From Corynebacterium liangguodongii (GTDB lineage Bacteria; Actinomycetota; Actinomycetes; Mycobacteriales; Mycobacteriaceae), in NCBI RefSeq assembly GCF_003070865.1, contig NZ_CP026948.1:558001-622000 (forward strand): a stretch of DNA of 64,000 nucleotides, in the 5' to 3' direction. Shown in pieces: positions 52,564 to 60,126 of this stretch. Position numbers and translations under genes: made by a program. Numbering within the stretch: position 1 is the stretch's first letter; each line of letters opens with the position of its first letter. The notes under the pieces were generated by a model, which was given only the letters and a program-made list of their open reading frames with translations, was not told where the DNA came from and made no database searches.

Positions 52564-55506
52564 TTGGCTACCCGCCTCACCCCGCCGCAGCCGAGCGCGA
52601 GGACGAACTCTGGGATCTTGACCGTCATTGGGGTCGTCGCGTTGATCTTGTTCCTCGTTCCCATGGCCGCCGGGTTCTACACGGATTGGCTGTGGTTCGG
52701 GGATCTCGGTTTCCGTGGCGTGTTTAACAAGGTACTTCTCGCCCGAGTTGCGCTCTTCGTGGTCTTCGCCGCGGTGGGTGGAGCCATCGCGTATGCGGCC
52801 GCCTACGTTGCGTGGCGCGGCCGCCCGCGCAGCATCCTGGGAGCTGTCGACGCGCCGTACCGGGCGCAGATCGCCTCGGCGGTGCGCAACTTGTTGGTCT
52901 GGGTTCCGCTCGCCGTCGCGGTGTTTGCTGGGCTGGCGGGGCAGCGCTCGTGGCGCACGATCATGCTGTGGCTCGAGGGCGGGGACTTCGGGGTGACGGA
53001 CCCGCAGTTCGGCCGAGACCTCGGGTTCTACGCGTTTGCGTTGCCCGGTATCTCGGTGGTGCTGGGCACGCTGTCGATGCTGCTTATCGTCGCCTTCTTT
53101 GTCGGGCTGGTCGCGCATTACCTGCTCGGCGGGATCAGGATCGGCTCGAACATCGCGGGGGTCAGCGGGTACGTCTCGCGCACCGCTCGGATCCAGCTGG
53201 CTGTGACGGCAGGGCTGTGGATGCTGCTGCGCGCGGTGGGGTATTTCCTTGAGCGCTACACGTTGCTCTATCAGCAAAACGACATCTTCACCGGCGCCTC
53301 CTACACGACGATTAATGCCTCCCTTCCTGCGAAGATCGCGCTGATGGTCATTGCGGTGATCGTGGCGGCAGCTTTCTTCGCCTCGATCGTGTTCCAGGAT
53401 TTCCGCATCCCGGTGCTCGCCACCGTCCTCATGCTCGTCTCCGCGGTGGTCATCGGCGGGGTGTGGCCCGCGTTGCTCGAGCAGTTCTCCGTCAAGCCCA
53501 ACCGCCAGGCGAAGGAAAACGAATACATCGGCCGCAACATCGAGGCCACGCGCTACGCCTACGGGATTACCGACGACCAGGTCACCTACCTCGATAACTG
53601 GGGGGCGGGGGAGTCGTCCAACCAGGCCAATCAGAAGGTCGCGAACGACGCGGCGACGATCTCCAACATCCGCCTGCTCGACCCGGACATCATCTCCCCG
53701 ACGTTTACCCAGAACCAGCAGCTGCGCAACTTCTACGGCTTCCCTGAGACCTTGGCGATGGACCGCTACGAGGTCGATGGCCAGATGCGCGATTTCGTCG
53801 TTGCGGCCCGCGAGCTCGACCCGAACGCACTGCGTGAAAACCAGCGCGATTGGATCAACCGGCACACCGTCTACACCCACGGCAACGGGTTTATCGCCGC
53901 GCAGGCCAATACTGTCGATGAAGCGGCCCAAGACGCTGGCTCGACGCGCGGCGGCCTTCCCATCTTCACCGTTTCTGACCTGCAGGCCAACGCTGTGGCG
54001 TCGGAAAGCAATGAGGCGGATAAGCTCGGCATTAAGGTCGAGGAGCCACGCATCTACTATGGTCCCGTCATCGCGTCGTCGGACGACGGGTTGGACTACG
54101 CCATCGTGGGGGACAACGGGCAGGGCCCGGTAGAGTACGACACGGATTCTTCGAGCTACACCTATGCCGGTGAAAGCGGTGTTGACCTGGGCAACTGGTT
54201 CAACCGTGCGGCATACGCGCTGAAGTACCAGGAGCTCAATTTCCTACTGTCCGACCGGGTGGGCGGGGAGTCGAAGATCCTCTACGACCGCGATCCGCGC
54301 AACCGCGTCGAGCAGGTCGCCCCTTGGTTGACGACCGATTCAAAGACCTACCCGGCGGTGATCGACGGCCGGGTGAAGTGGATCGTCGATGGGTATACCA
54401 CCTTGTCCCAGCTGCCGTACTCCACCCGCACCTCGATGGAGAACACCACCCAAGATGCGCTCAACCCAGATGGTACGACGCAGCGGCTGGTGAACAACAA
54501 CCTGGGCTACATCCGCAACTCGGTGAAGGCCACAGTCGATGCCTACGACGGCACCGTCGAGCTCTACGCTTTCGACGAGCAGGACCCGGTGCTCAAGGCG
54601 TGGATGGGGGTGTTCCCGGACTCGGTCAAGCCGGCCAGCGAGATCTCCGATACGCTGCGCGAGCACCTGCGCTACCCTGAGGACCTTTTCAAGGTGCAGC
54701 GCGAGCTGCTCGCCCGCTACCATGTCGACGACCCTGCGGTGTTCTTCAGCAACGACGCGTTCTGGTCCGTGCCCAACGACCCGACCGCGCCGGAGGGGCG
54801 CCAGGAGCTCAACCAGCCGCCGTACTACGTCGTCGCGGCCGATCCCGAGACGCGGCAGCCGTCCTTCCAGCTCATCACCCCGTACCGCGGTCTCAACCGC
54901 GAGTTCCTCTCGGCCCACATGTCGGTGGGCTCCGATCCGGAGAACTACGGCAAGATCACCGTGCGGGTGCTGCCGACGAACACGCAGACCCAGGGGCCGA
55001 AGCAGGCCCAGGACCAGCTGATGTCCTCCGACCAGGTGGCGCGCGACCGCTCGCTGTGGGAGGGCACGAACGACCTGAAGAACGGCAACCTCCTTACCTT
55101 GCCGGTGGGAGATGGGGAGATCCTCTACGTCGAGCCGGTCTACTCCCAGCGCAAGGACCAGGCCTCGGCGTTCCCGAAGCTCCTGCGCGTGCTCGTGTTC
55201 TATCAGGGCCGCGTTGGCTACGCTCCGACGATCTCGCAGGCGCTGAGCCAGGTTGGTATCCAGTCGGACGCCGCGCAGGACATCTCCATTGCCGACGACG
55301 CCGCTCCGGCGCCCGACGCGCAGGATAAGGCGCCGTCACCTGCCGTGCAGCCGGGTACCGCAAAGAGCGCCGATGAGGCTCTCAAGGGCATCGACGACGC
55401 GCTGCGCAACCTGGAAGGGGCCCGCAACGGCTCCTTCGAGGAGTACGGCAAAGCCCTCGACGAGCTGGATCGGGCGGTCGGGGAGTACCAAAAACTCCAG
55501 AAGTAG
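52564..55506 (+). CDS. UPF0182 family large membrane protein
   Basis: A 980-residue protein. The N-terminal part has seven spans (ILTVIGVVALILFLVPMAAGFY first, then VALFVVFAAVGGAIAYAAAYVA and others up to VLATVLMLVSAVVIGGVWPALL), the rest is a large extracytoplasmic domain with conserved LLDPDIISPTFTQNQQLRNFYGF, YGPVIASSDDGLDYAIVG and an acidic, helical C-terminus (ALDELDRAVGEYQKLQK). Function unknown. The start is a TTG at 52564 with AAGGAG five nt before it, and no ATG or GTG nearby fits better. A terminator follows. Confidence 0.9.
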   Translation: MATRLTPPQPSARTNSGILTVIGVVALILFLVPMAAGFYTDWLWFGDLGFRGVFNKVLLARVALFVVFAAVGGAIAYAAAYVAWRGRPRSILGAVDAPYRAQIASAVRNLLVWVPLAVAVFAGLAGQRSWRTIMLWLEGGDFGVTDPQFGRDLGFYAFALPGISVVLGTLSMLLIVAFFVGLVAHYLLGGIRIGSNIAGVSGYVSRTARIQLAVTAGLWMLLRAVGYFLERYTLLYQQNDIFTGASYTTINASLPAKIALMVIAVIVAAAFFASIVFQDFRIPVLATVLMLVSAVVIGGVWPALLEQFSVKPNRQAKENEYIGRNIEATRYAYGITDDQVTYLDNWGAGESSNQANQKVANDAATISNIRLLDPDIISPTFTQNQQLRNFYGFPETLAMDRYEVDGQMRDFVVAARELDPNALRENQRDWINRHTVYTHGNGFIAAQANTVDEAAQDAGSTRGGLPIFTVSDLQANAVASESNEADKLGIKVEEPRIYYGPVIASSDDGLDYAIVGDNGQGPVEYDTDSSSYTYAGESGVDLGNWFNRAAYALKYQELNFLLSDRVGGESKILYDRDPRNRVEQVAPWLTTDSKTYPAVIDGRVKWIVDGYTTLSQLPYSTRTSMENTTQDALNPDGTTQRLVNNNLGYIRNSVKATVDAYDGTVELYAFDEQDPVLKAWMGVFPDSVKPASEISDTLREHLRYPEDLFKVQRELLARYHVDDPAVFFSNDAFWSVPNDPTAPEGRQELNQPPYYVVAADPETRQPSFQLITPYRGLNREFLSAHMSVGSDPENYGKITVRVLPTNTQTQGPKQAQDQLMSSDQVARDRSLWEGTNDLKNGNLLTLPVGDGEILYVEPVYSQRKDQASAFPKLLRVLVFYQGRVGYAPTISQALSQVGIQSDAAQDISIADDAAPAPDAQDKAPSPAVQPGTAKSADEALKGIDDALRNLEGARNGSFEEYGKALDELDRAVGEYQKLQK

Positions 55507-55510
55507 CCTG

Positions 55511-55545
55511 ATCCCCTGGCGAAACCACACCTCGCCAGGGGATTT
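55511..55545 (+). terminator. Intrinsic terminator after the UPF0182 gene
   Basis: ATCCCCTGGCGA (55511-55522) and TCGCCAGGGGAT (55532-55543) form a perfect 12-bp stem with a 9-nt loop, followed by TTT. Confidence 0.9.
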
Positions 55546-55566
55546 GGTGTTTAGTGGGGGCGTCAC

Positions 55567-55572
55567 TATAGT
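55567..55572 (+). promoter_or_regulatory. Likely -10 box of the initiator tRNA gene
   Basis: TATAGT, 68 nt upstream of the tRNA 5' end. Confidence 0.55.
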
Positions 55573-55640
55573 TGGTACACGTTGCCGACGCGGACGGGGT
55601 TCCGCCCGCGAGGGCAGCAGGTGAAGTACATATCACCCGT

Positions 55641-55714
55641 CGCGGGGTGGAGCAGCTCGGTAGCTCGCTGGGCTCATAACCCAGAGGTCGTAGGTTCGAA
55701 TCCTGCCCCCGCTA
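55641..55714 (+). tRNA. Initiator tRNA-fMet (CAU)
   Basis: A full 74-nt cloverleaf: acceptor CGCGGGG with CCCCGCT, D arm with AGCAGCTCGGTAGCTC, anticodon CAT at 55675-55677 in a CTGGGCTCATAACCCAG arm with three consecutive G-C pairs, and T arm GTAGGTTCGAATCCTGC. The 1-72 pair is mismatched (C-T) and the three G-C pairs of the anticodon stem mark it as initiator rather than elongator. CCA is not encoded. It sits at the border of the accessory region. Confidence 0.95.
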
Positions 55715-55730
55715 CTAATTATCTGAGATT

Positions 55731-55758
55731 GACCCCTTCTCCTTCGGGAGAGGGGGTC
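55731..55758 (+). terminator. Terminator after the tRNA gene
   Basis: A 12-bp stem from GACCCCTTCTCC and GGAGAGGGGGTC around a TTCG tetraloop, followed by ATTTCG. Confidence 0.85.
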
Positions 55759-55885
55759 ATTTCGTTGCGCACGGATGCGACGGGCCGGGGAAGCAGAACG
55801 GTGAAGCGGCGGCCTCGCCTCGCCCGAGCTGGTCTTCAATGCGCTCGTGCGGAGTCGTGTTCTCCGGCGCGGTGGAGCTCGCGCG

Positions 55886-56317
55886 CTATTGCTTGCCGCG
55901 ACCGACCAGGAGGTCAAAGAGATCCTCCATCGGCGCTTTTCAATGGCGAACTTCAACGAGTCGGCAACCGTCTCGAGACCCCGGCGGTAGGAGTCGCAGA
56001 GAACCGCGTAGGCCTTGCCGTGGAGATCGCGTCTATTACCGCGGTGTTGACGATCAGGTGACTGACAGCCTCTGGGTGTATGACACCGAGTGCGTCGTGG
56101 CTGGCCAGTAGGTGTGCGTTGACGCTTGCGGCGTCGCGCCCCGGCCGTGTGTATGGGCGTCCTTGATCGCAGTGAAAAGTTGACCATGGAGTGGATTGAA
56201 AACGTCCTCTTCACCGAGAGGGTCGAGCACGTACGCGTCCGCTTTGTCATTCTGTGACCACAGCAGGCTGTTGAGGACCTGGACCTCGGGGTCGAAGTTG
56301 AAGTCGGGGCGAGTCAT
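55886..56317 (-). pseudogene. DnaB-helicase N-terminal-like protein, three single-base deletions
   Basis: The first ~67 residues (DFNFDPEVQVLNSLLWSQNDKADAYVLDPLGEEDVFNPLHGQLFTAIKDAH) resemble the DnaB N-terminal domain. The open frame then shifts: continuing needs one base added near 56123 (giving VNAHLLASHDALGVIHPEAV), one near 56022 (HGKAYAVLCDSYRRGLETV) and one near 55937 (APMEDLFDLLVGRGKQ, then TAG at 55886). Each segment reads like real protein and the three deletions restore the original frame. Without repair the product is 87 residues. The ATG overlaps the SSB-like gene's stop by 4 nt. Confidence 0.65.
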
Positions 56318-56610
56318 AGCCCGCGTGTGACGTCGGTAAGGGCGAGTGAAGCGTAGGTGTTTCCCGCTTCTTGTCCTTCGGGCAGGGGTGGTCTCCGTGT
56401 CAACACACCAGTGGCGGTGATCATCGAACCGTGGGTGTAGTCGGCGGCGACGAGCTCAGCGAGAGCCCCTTCAGCAAAAGCCTGCGCGACCAACAACAAC
56501 CGCGGATTGTCGGGGTCCCGGGCAAAAATCTGCATCGTTACCCGCTCGGGGTTCGCGTCATCATCTCTCGCGGGCGCCCCAAAGACCCGGCCGGAAATAG
56601 TCGTCATCAT
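56314..56610 (-). CDS. SSB-like protein of a mobile element
   Basis: A 98-residue protein that begins MMTTISGRVFGAPARDDDANPERVTMQIFARD and has OB-fold-like alternating strands (LLLVAQAFAEGAL, GSMITATGVLTRRPPLPEGQ, TYASLALTDV). It looks like the short SSB proteins carried by actinobacterial conjugative elements and phages, but lacks a clear C-terminal acidic tip. AAGGGA precedes the ATG at 56610. It is coupled by ATGA to the DnaB-N-like gene; frame intact here, unlike its neighbour. Confidence 0.5.
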   Translation of the reverse strand: MMTTISGRVFGAPARDDDANPERVTMQIFARDPDNPRLLLVAQAFAEGALAELVAADYTHGSMITATGVLTRRPPLPEGQEAGNTYASLALTDVTRGL

Positions 56611-56641
56611 CGTCAGTTCCCTTCTCGCGATCGGCTTCTGT

Positions 56642-56770
56642 CTATTGCAGCGACTCGACGTAGTCAAGGGGTGGGCACTTCGAGCTCATCTCGTGGTCAT
56701 GTGCGAGCGCCGCGTCCCGCTCCTCCCATGTCATCCCGGCGTAAGGATCATTGGTAATCGCCTTGACCAT
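56642..56770 (-). CDS. Small hypothetical protein upstream of the SSB-like gene
   Basis: A 42-residue frame (MVKAITNDPYAGMTWEERDA ... ends DYVESLQ, TAG at 56642) on the same strand and 31 nt upstream of the SSB-like gene. Sense reads naturally on for about 18 codons upstream of the ATG (QELAASGALSDGEV) until a TAG, so it may be the 3' remnant of a longer gene. No family is recognised and no ribosome-binding site is at a good distance. Confidence 0.4.
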   Translation of the reverse strand: MVKAITNDPYAGMTWEERDAALAHDHEMSSKCPPLDYVESLQ

Positions 56771-57179
56771 GACCTCACCGTCGCTGAGAGCGCCGCTGGC
56801 AGCGAGCTCCTGGGTCCGCCGGCGCTAGCGAAGATTGACGCCCCAACCCTCTATGTTATGCCGCTAAAGTCTTGAGGCATCACAGGAACTAACCCCATCA
56901 GCACACCAACTACATCGGCTCGCGCCCATTCGGGTTCCGGCTCCGGCTCCGGCAGGGCCCTATATTATCCCCCAGCGATGAGTGTTCTCACTCCTTGAAC
57001 CAGTGCCAGGCGGCCTAACAGCCGGAATCGGGGAGCTCAGAACCTCGCAATGAACTTGACCCCAATGTCGACCCGTGATGGCTTGGAGCGGGGCACCGCC
57101 AAACATCCGACTTGCCGAATGTTGGGCACCTCCTCAACACAGCCTCTCCTTCCACACAGTCAAAGAAAGGGGTAATTTG
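56771..57179. other. Low-information stretch before the SdpI-family gene
   Basis: Beyond the possible 3' remnant up to about 56825, I see no gene, only a short CTCCGG-type triplication near 56940-56956 and an AT-rich TATATT near 56961. It may be scar sequence of the eroded element. Confidence 0.35.
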
Positions 57180-57557
57180 GTGTTTGGTTATGTATTTCTA
57201 GTGGTGGGGGCTCTACTTCTCTCACTACTGTCCTCCGGGATGGTTAGTGCGACGAACAGGGGTAGCCTAGAGCGCATCGAGGCTATCGGCATCAGGACTA
57301 GAGCTACCCTCTCTTCCGACGCGGCATGGAACGAAGGCCATAAGGCGGCCATTCCTTACTTGAATGCGGCGTCAATCACGGGTTTCGTAGGAGCGCTGTT
57401 TTCGGTGCTGGCCCTTATCTTTTTCAAGCCCGACGGCAACACCGTTACGGGTTCACTTTACGCCCTCCCAGTAGCCACCCTAGTGGTACAAATCATCACT
57501 TTGCTTTGGTCCGCATCCAAAGCAAATCAGAGAGCAAAGCTGTCCATGACTAAGTAG
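57180..57557 (+). CDS. SdpI family membrane protein
   Basis: A 125-residue membrane protein with three spans (YVFLVVGALLLSLLSSG, ASITGFVGALFSVLALIFF, LPVATLVVQIITLLWSA). The motif IGIRTRATLSSDAAWNEGHKAA between spans 1 and 2 is the SdpI signature; Bacillus SdpI gives immunity to the SdpC killing toxin and can act as signal receptor. The GTG at 57180 has AAAGGGG 7 nt before it. GC is visibly lower than in neighbours, fitting transfer. No SdpC or SdpAB gene is in the window. Confidence 0.72.
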   Translation: MFGYVFLVVGALLLSLLSSGMVSATNRGSLERIEAIGIRTRATLSSDAAWNEGHKAAIPYLNAASITGFVGALFSVLALIFFKPDGNTVTGSLYALPVATLVVQIITLLWSASKANQRAKLSMTK

Positions 57558-57689
57558 AAGGATCGCCATTTAGAAAACAGGATCGCTGCAGTAGTAGTTG
57601 GGGTGGCAATCCCGCACTCGTCGTTCAAGGAATTATCTATATTTACGAATGTTTTGCCTCGGGACACCGGAAGCCGATGATTTTTCTTG

Positions 57690-58112
57690 GCGTCTTTGTC
57701 TAGTTTGTGCAGATGTATCGTGACTCGGTTGGCGGCCAATCGTATTTGACGATGAGTTCCCCATTGGCGGTGGCGATGCTGATTCCGTCGTGGCCCCAAC
57801 CGGCCCATACTGTTTAGCCGCTGTAGCGATGTAGAACTCCGCCGATTCCGTCTGTGCTGTGTGCTCGGTCTTTTTCGACTGGAGCTCGGAGACTTCGCGG
57901 GCGAGAACGATTTCGCGCTCGAATTCAGGGTTTCCGGTGGCGAGCGACTTGTTGCGTGCGAGCACATTGGACTTATCATCGTCGACGTCAAGGGAGTTTG
58001 CGGCCTGTGTGCCCTGGTAGATCTGCTGGATGAAGTCTTGTTTGTACTTCAGCGTCGACCAGGCGTGGTCGTCGGCTGTTCCTGCCGCGATGTAGTGGTA
58101 GATCCCCTCCGA
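57690..58112 (-). pseudogene. Fragment of a mobile-element helicase/DNA-methylase
   Basis: From 58112 down, the frame reads GIYHYIAAGTADDHAWSTLKYKQDFIQQIYQG then NVLARNKSLATGNPEFEREIVLAREVSELQSK, which is typical of the C-terminal part of the large SNF2-helicase/N6-methylase proteins of conjugative plasmids and phages (the (R)xKALATGNP motif). The N-terminal 1000+ residues are missing. After EFYIATAAK another single-base deletion, in an AAA run near 57813, is needed to reach TVWAGWGHDGISIATANGEL and a TAG; that last piece is tentative. The 5' side joins MacB-like sequence of the other strand. Confidence 0.55.
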
Positions 58113-58426
58113 ACCGGGCGCGGGCACCGCCTTCCCGAGCACCTCGGTGCGGGCGGCTGGCGACGCCTCGACGAAGGCCGCCGTCGGCCAGCAGCTGCAG
58201 CCCGTCATGGACTCGTTCTACGCGTACAACCCCGACTTCCACGCCAAGGTGTCCAACGCGTCGAGGGAGATCGCGAGCTTCAACCATCGGATCACGATGA
58301 TGGGAGCCATGCTCACGGTGGTTGGCGTGCGCATGGCCCTTGGCGCGTGCCAGCGCGGCATCCGGACGCAGTTCATCGCCGAGGCGATCATCGTCTGCTT
58401 GGTCGGAGGAATCACCGGGATCGTAA

Positions 58427-58429
58427 TTG
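58427..58429. repeat. Target-site duplication, left copy
   Basis: TTG directly before the left inverted repeat; matched by TTG at 59929-59931. Confidence 0.7.
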
Positions 58430-58457
58430 GGCAGGTTCAACCGGTGGTTGCAACACC
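58430..58457 (+). repeat. Left terminal inverted repeat of the IS element
   Basis: 28 nt beginning GGCAGGTTCAAC and ending GCAACACC; 23 of 28 match the reverse complement of 59901-59928. The transposase stop codon (TGA) lies within it. Confidence 0.85.
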
Positions 58458-59876
58458 GGCTTGTTTCAGGGATTGTAGTGCTTCACCGAAGACTTCGGCG
58501 GGGGTCTTCCAGCCGAGGGTCTTGCGGGGTCTGTTGTTGAGGGTGTGGGCCACCGCTTCGAGGTCGTCTGCGCTCCAGCGGGACAGGTCGGTGCCCTTGG
58601 GGAAGTACTGACGTAGCAGGCCGTTGGTGTTCTCGTTGGTGGGCCGTTGCCACGGGGAGTGCGGATCAGCGAAGAACACCTTGGTGCCAGTCTCAAGAGT
58701 GAACGCGGCATGTCCTGATAGTTCCTTGCCGCGGTCCCAGGTGATCGTCTTGCGTAACTGCTGGGGCAGGGTCGTGATCGCAGCGGCCAGAGCCGCGTTC
58801 ATCGCGACTGCACCGTAGCCGCCCAGCGCGGGGCCGTTCTTGACCGGAGGGTGCTCGCCCCAGCCGTCGAGGCGGGGCAAGTGGACCAGGATCGTCGCGC
58901 GGCTGCGACGCTCGACCAAGGTCCCGATCGCAGAGCGGCCGGTCCCGATGACCAGGTCACCTTCCCAGTGTCCTGGAACAGCGCGATCAGCGGCTTCTGC
59001 GGGGCGTTGGCTGATCACGACCTCGGCGCCGACATGACCGCCGGGTTTGTTCCGGGAACGCTCACGGGGCTGTCGCAACGCCCTGCCCGTTCGCAGGCAA
59101 GCCACCAGCTCACGCTTCAGCGCGCCGCGGCCTTCGATGAACAACGCTTGGTAGATCGCCTCATGACTGATACGCATTGACTCATCATCAGGGAAATCCA
59201 GCTTCAAGCGGTGACTGATCTGCTCCGGGCTCCAACTGGTGGCCCACCGTCGATCTTGCCGACGAGGCTTGTTCAACCCCTTCCACGTCGGCGTGACCGG
59301 CCCTTCCACCGGCGTCCCGTCCGGGCCAGTGACCTTCCCAGAGAGTCTGTCCTGGACATAGTCGCGAAGCCGCAGGTTGGCCACCAGCTTCGCGGTCTTG
59401 GGTCGTTTCGCGGCCTCTTGGGCTTTCCATTGGGCCACCGTGGCGCGATACTCCAGCTTCCCGCTGCGGGTAGCAGCGTTGCGGCGCGACTCCCGACTGA
59501 TCGTGCCCGGATCCCGCCCAAGGGTACGCGCGATCGACCGGACACCGCGTCCCTGAGCACGCAAGATCGCGATCTCCTCTCGCTCCTCGAAACTGAGATA
59601 ACGACCAGTTGGCTCCGTCAACGTCAGCGGTGGCATACCGCCAGCGTGACGGAACCACCGTGATCCGACCGGCACCGACACCCCCACCGCCAGCGCTGCC
59701 TCCGCTGTCGTGACCCCGGCCGCGATCAGGCGCCAGAATTGTCGCTGCACCGCCCTCGATGGCTGCGGTCTGCCCGGAGAGCGCATTGCTGGCCGCAACG
59801 CCCGGTCCGCGCGCCACTGCCGCCGCATCCCCTCCGGGACCTCGCTGGTCTTCATGCTCCAGTCCTTGGTCGCCAT
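58437..59876 (-). CDS. IS30 family transposase
   Basis: A 479-residue DDE transposase. The N-terminal helix-turn-helix is in the YLSFEEREEIAILRAQGRGVRSIARTLGRDPGTISRESRRN region; the catalytic Asp are in GHWEGDLVIGT and TITWDRGKELSG, the Glu in NENTNGLLRQYFPKGT, all IS30 signatures. The extra N-terminus of ~85 residues, with another HTH-like segment (GVTTAEAALAVGVSVPVGSRWF), is typical of the larger actinobacterial IS30 members. The frame is intact, so it may be active. The stop lies in the left inverted repeat. Confidence 0.95.
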   Translation of the reverse strand: MATKDWSMKTSEVPEGMRRQWRADRALRPAMRSPGRPQPSRAVQRQFWRLIAAGVTTAEAALAVGVSVPVGSRWFRHAGGMPPLTLTEPTGRYLSFEEREEIAILRAQGRGVRSIARTLGRDPGTISRESRRNAATRSGKLEYRATVAQWKAQEAAKRPKTAKLVANLRLRDYVQDRLSGKVTGPDGTPVEGPVTPTWKGLNKPRRQDRRWATSWSPEQISHRLKLDFPDDESMRISHEAIYQALFIEGRGALKRELVACLRTGRALRQPRERSRNKPGGHVGAEVVISQRPAEAADRAVPGHWEGDLVIGTGRSAIGTLVERRSRATILVHLPRLDGWGEHPPVKNGPALGGYGAVAMNAALAAAITTLPQQLRKTITWDRGKELSGHAAFTLETGTKVFFADPHSPWQRPTNENTNGLLRQYFPKGTDLSRWSADDLEAVAHTLNNRPRKTLGWKTPAEVFGEALQSLKQAGVATTG

Positions 59877-59900
59877 CCTTGAACACCTTTCTCACCTCAA

Positions 59901-59928
59901 GGTGTTGCGACGACCAGTTGAATCCGCC
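59901..59928 (-). repeat. Right terminal inverted repeat of the IS element
   Basis: 28 nt; reverse complement begins GGCGGATTCAAC and ends GCAACACC. Followed by the TTG copy at 59929-59931. Confidence 0.85.
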
Positions 59929-59931
59929 TTG
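59929..59931. repeat. Target-site duplication, right copy
   Basis: TTG directly after the right inverted repeat. Confidence 0.7.
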
Positions 59932-60112
59932 GTTCCGAATTCGGTATGACGGGCTCGCTGCTCATTGGCAACCTTGTGTTTCCGCCGCTCTACGCCGTGC
60001 TCCTATCGCTCGGGTACTCTCTGGCGATCGGCCTGTTCTTCGGCCTCTACCCGACCGACCGGGCCGCCAAGCTCGACCCGATCGAGGCGCTGCGCTACGA
60101 GTAGCGACCCGG

Positions 60113-60118
60113 TACGAT
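60113..60118 (+). promoter_or_regulatory. Leaderless promoter -10 for the sensor kinase
   Basis: TACGAT, 8 nt before the ATG at 60127. It lets the two-component system be transcribed even though the upstream permease is broken. Confidence 0.6.
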
Positions 60119-60126
60119 ATTCCTCC

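Larger units (their letters stand above)
58430..59928 (-). mobile_element. IS30-family insertion sequence, complete, 1499 bp
   Basis: One transposase gene fills almost the whole element. Ends are 28-bp imperfect inverted repeats (5 mismatches) flanked by 3-bp direct repeats TTG, as expected for IS30-family transposition (2-3 bp duplications). It sits in the MacB/FtsX permease, in the opposite direction to it. The intact transposase and the clean duplication suggest a recent insertion. Confidence 0.88.
58147..60104 (+). pseudogene. MacB/FtsX-type ABC permease, 5'-truncated and split by IS30 element
   Basis: The left part (to 58429) reads MDSFYAYNPDFHAKVSNASREI, then GVRMALGACQRGIRTQFIAEA and GGITGIVIG, the hallmark end of MacB/FtsX permeases. 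The right part (59932-60104) is [19 protein letters not shown] ... [16 protein letters not shown], the standard C-terminus. Removing 58430-59928 and one TTG copy joins them in frame ([10 protein letters not shown]). The stretch before GVRMALG is shorter than normal, and the first two-thirds of the gene is missing, so it was broken already before or besides the insertion. The kinase gene starts 22 nt after its stop. Confidence 0.75.

Noticed and set aside
55582..56061. Plus-strand frame through the tRNA and the following 350 bp
   Set aside because: It crosses the tRNA and terminator and shows no protein family; the minus-strand DnaB-N-like remnant explains the region.
57861..58478. Plus-strand frame covering the methylase fragment and the MacB start
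   Set aside because: Its left half is antisense to the helicase/methylase remnant; only the other frame matches MacB.
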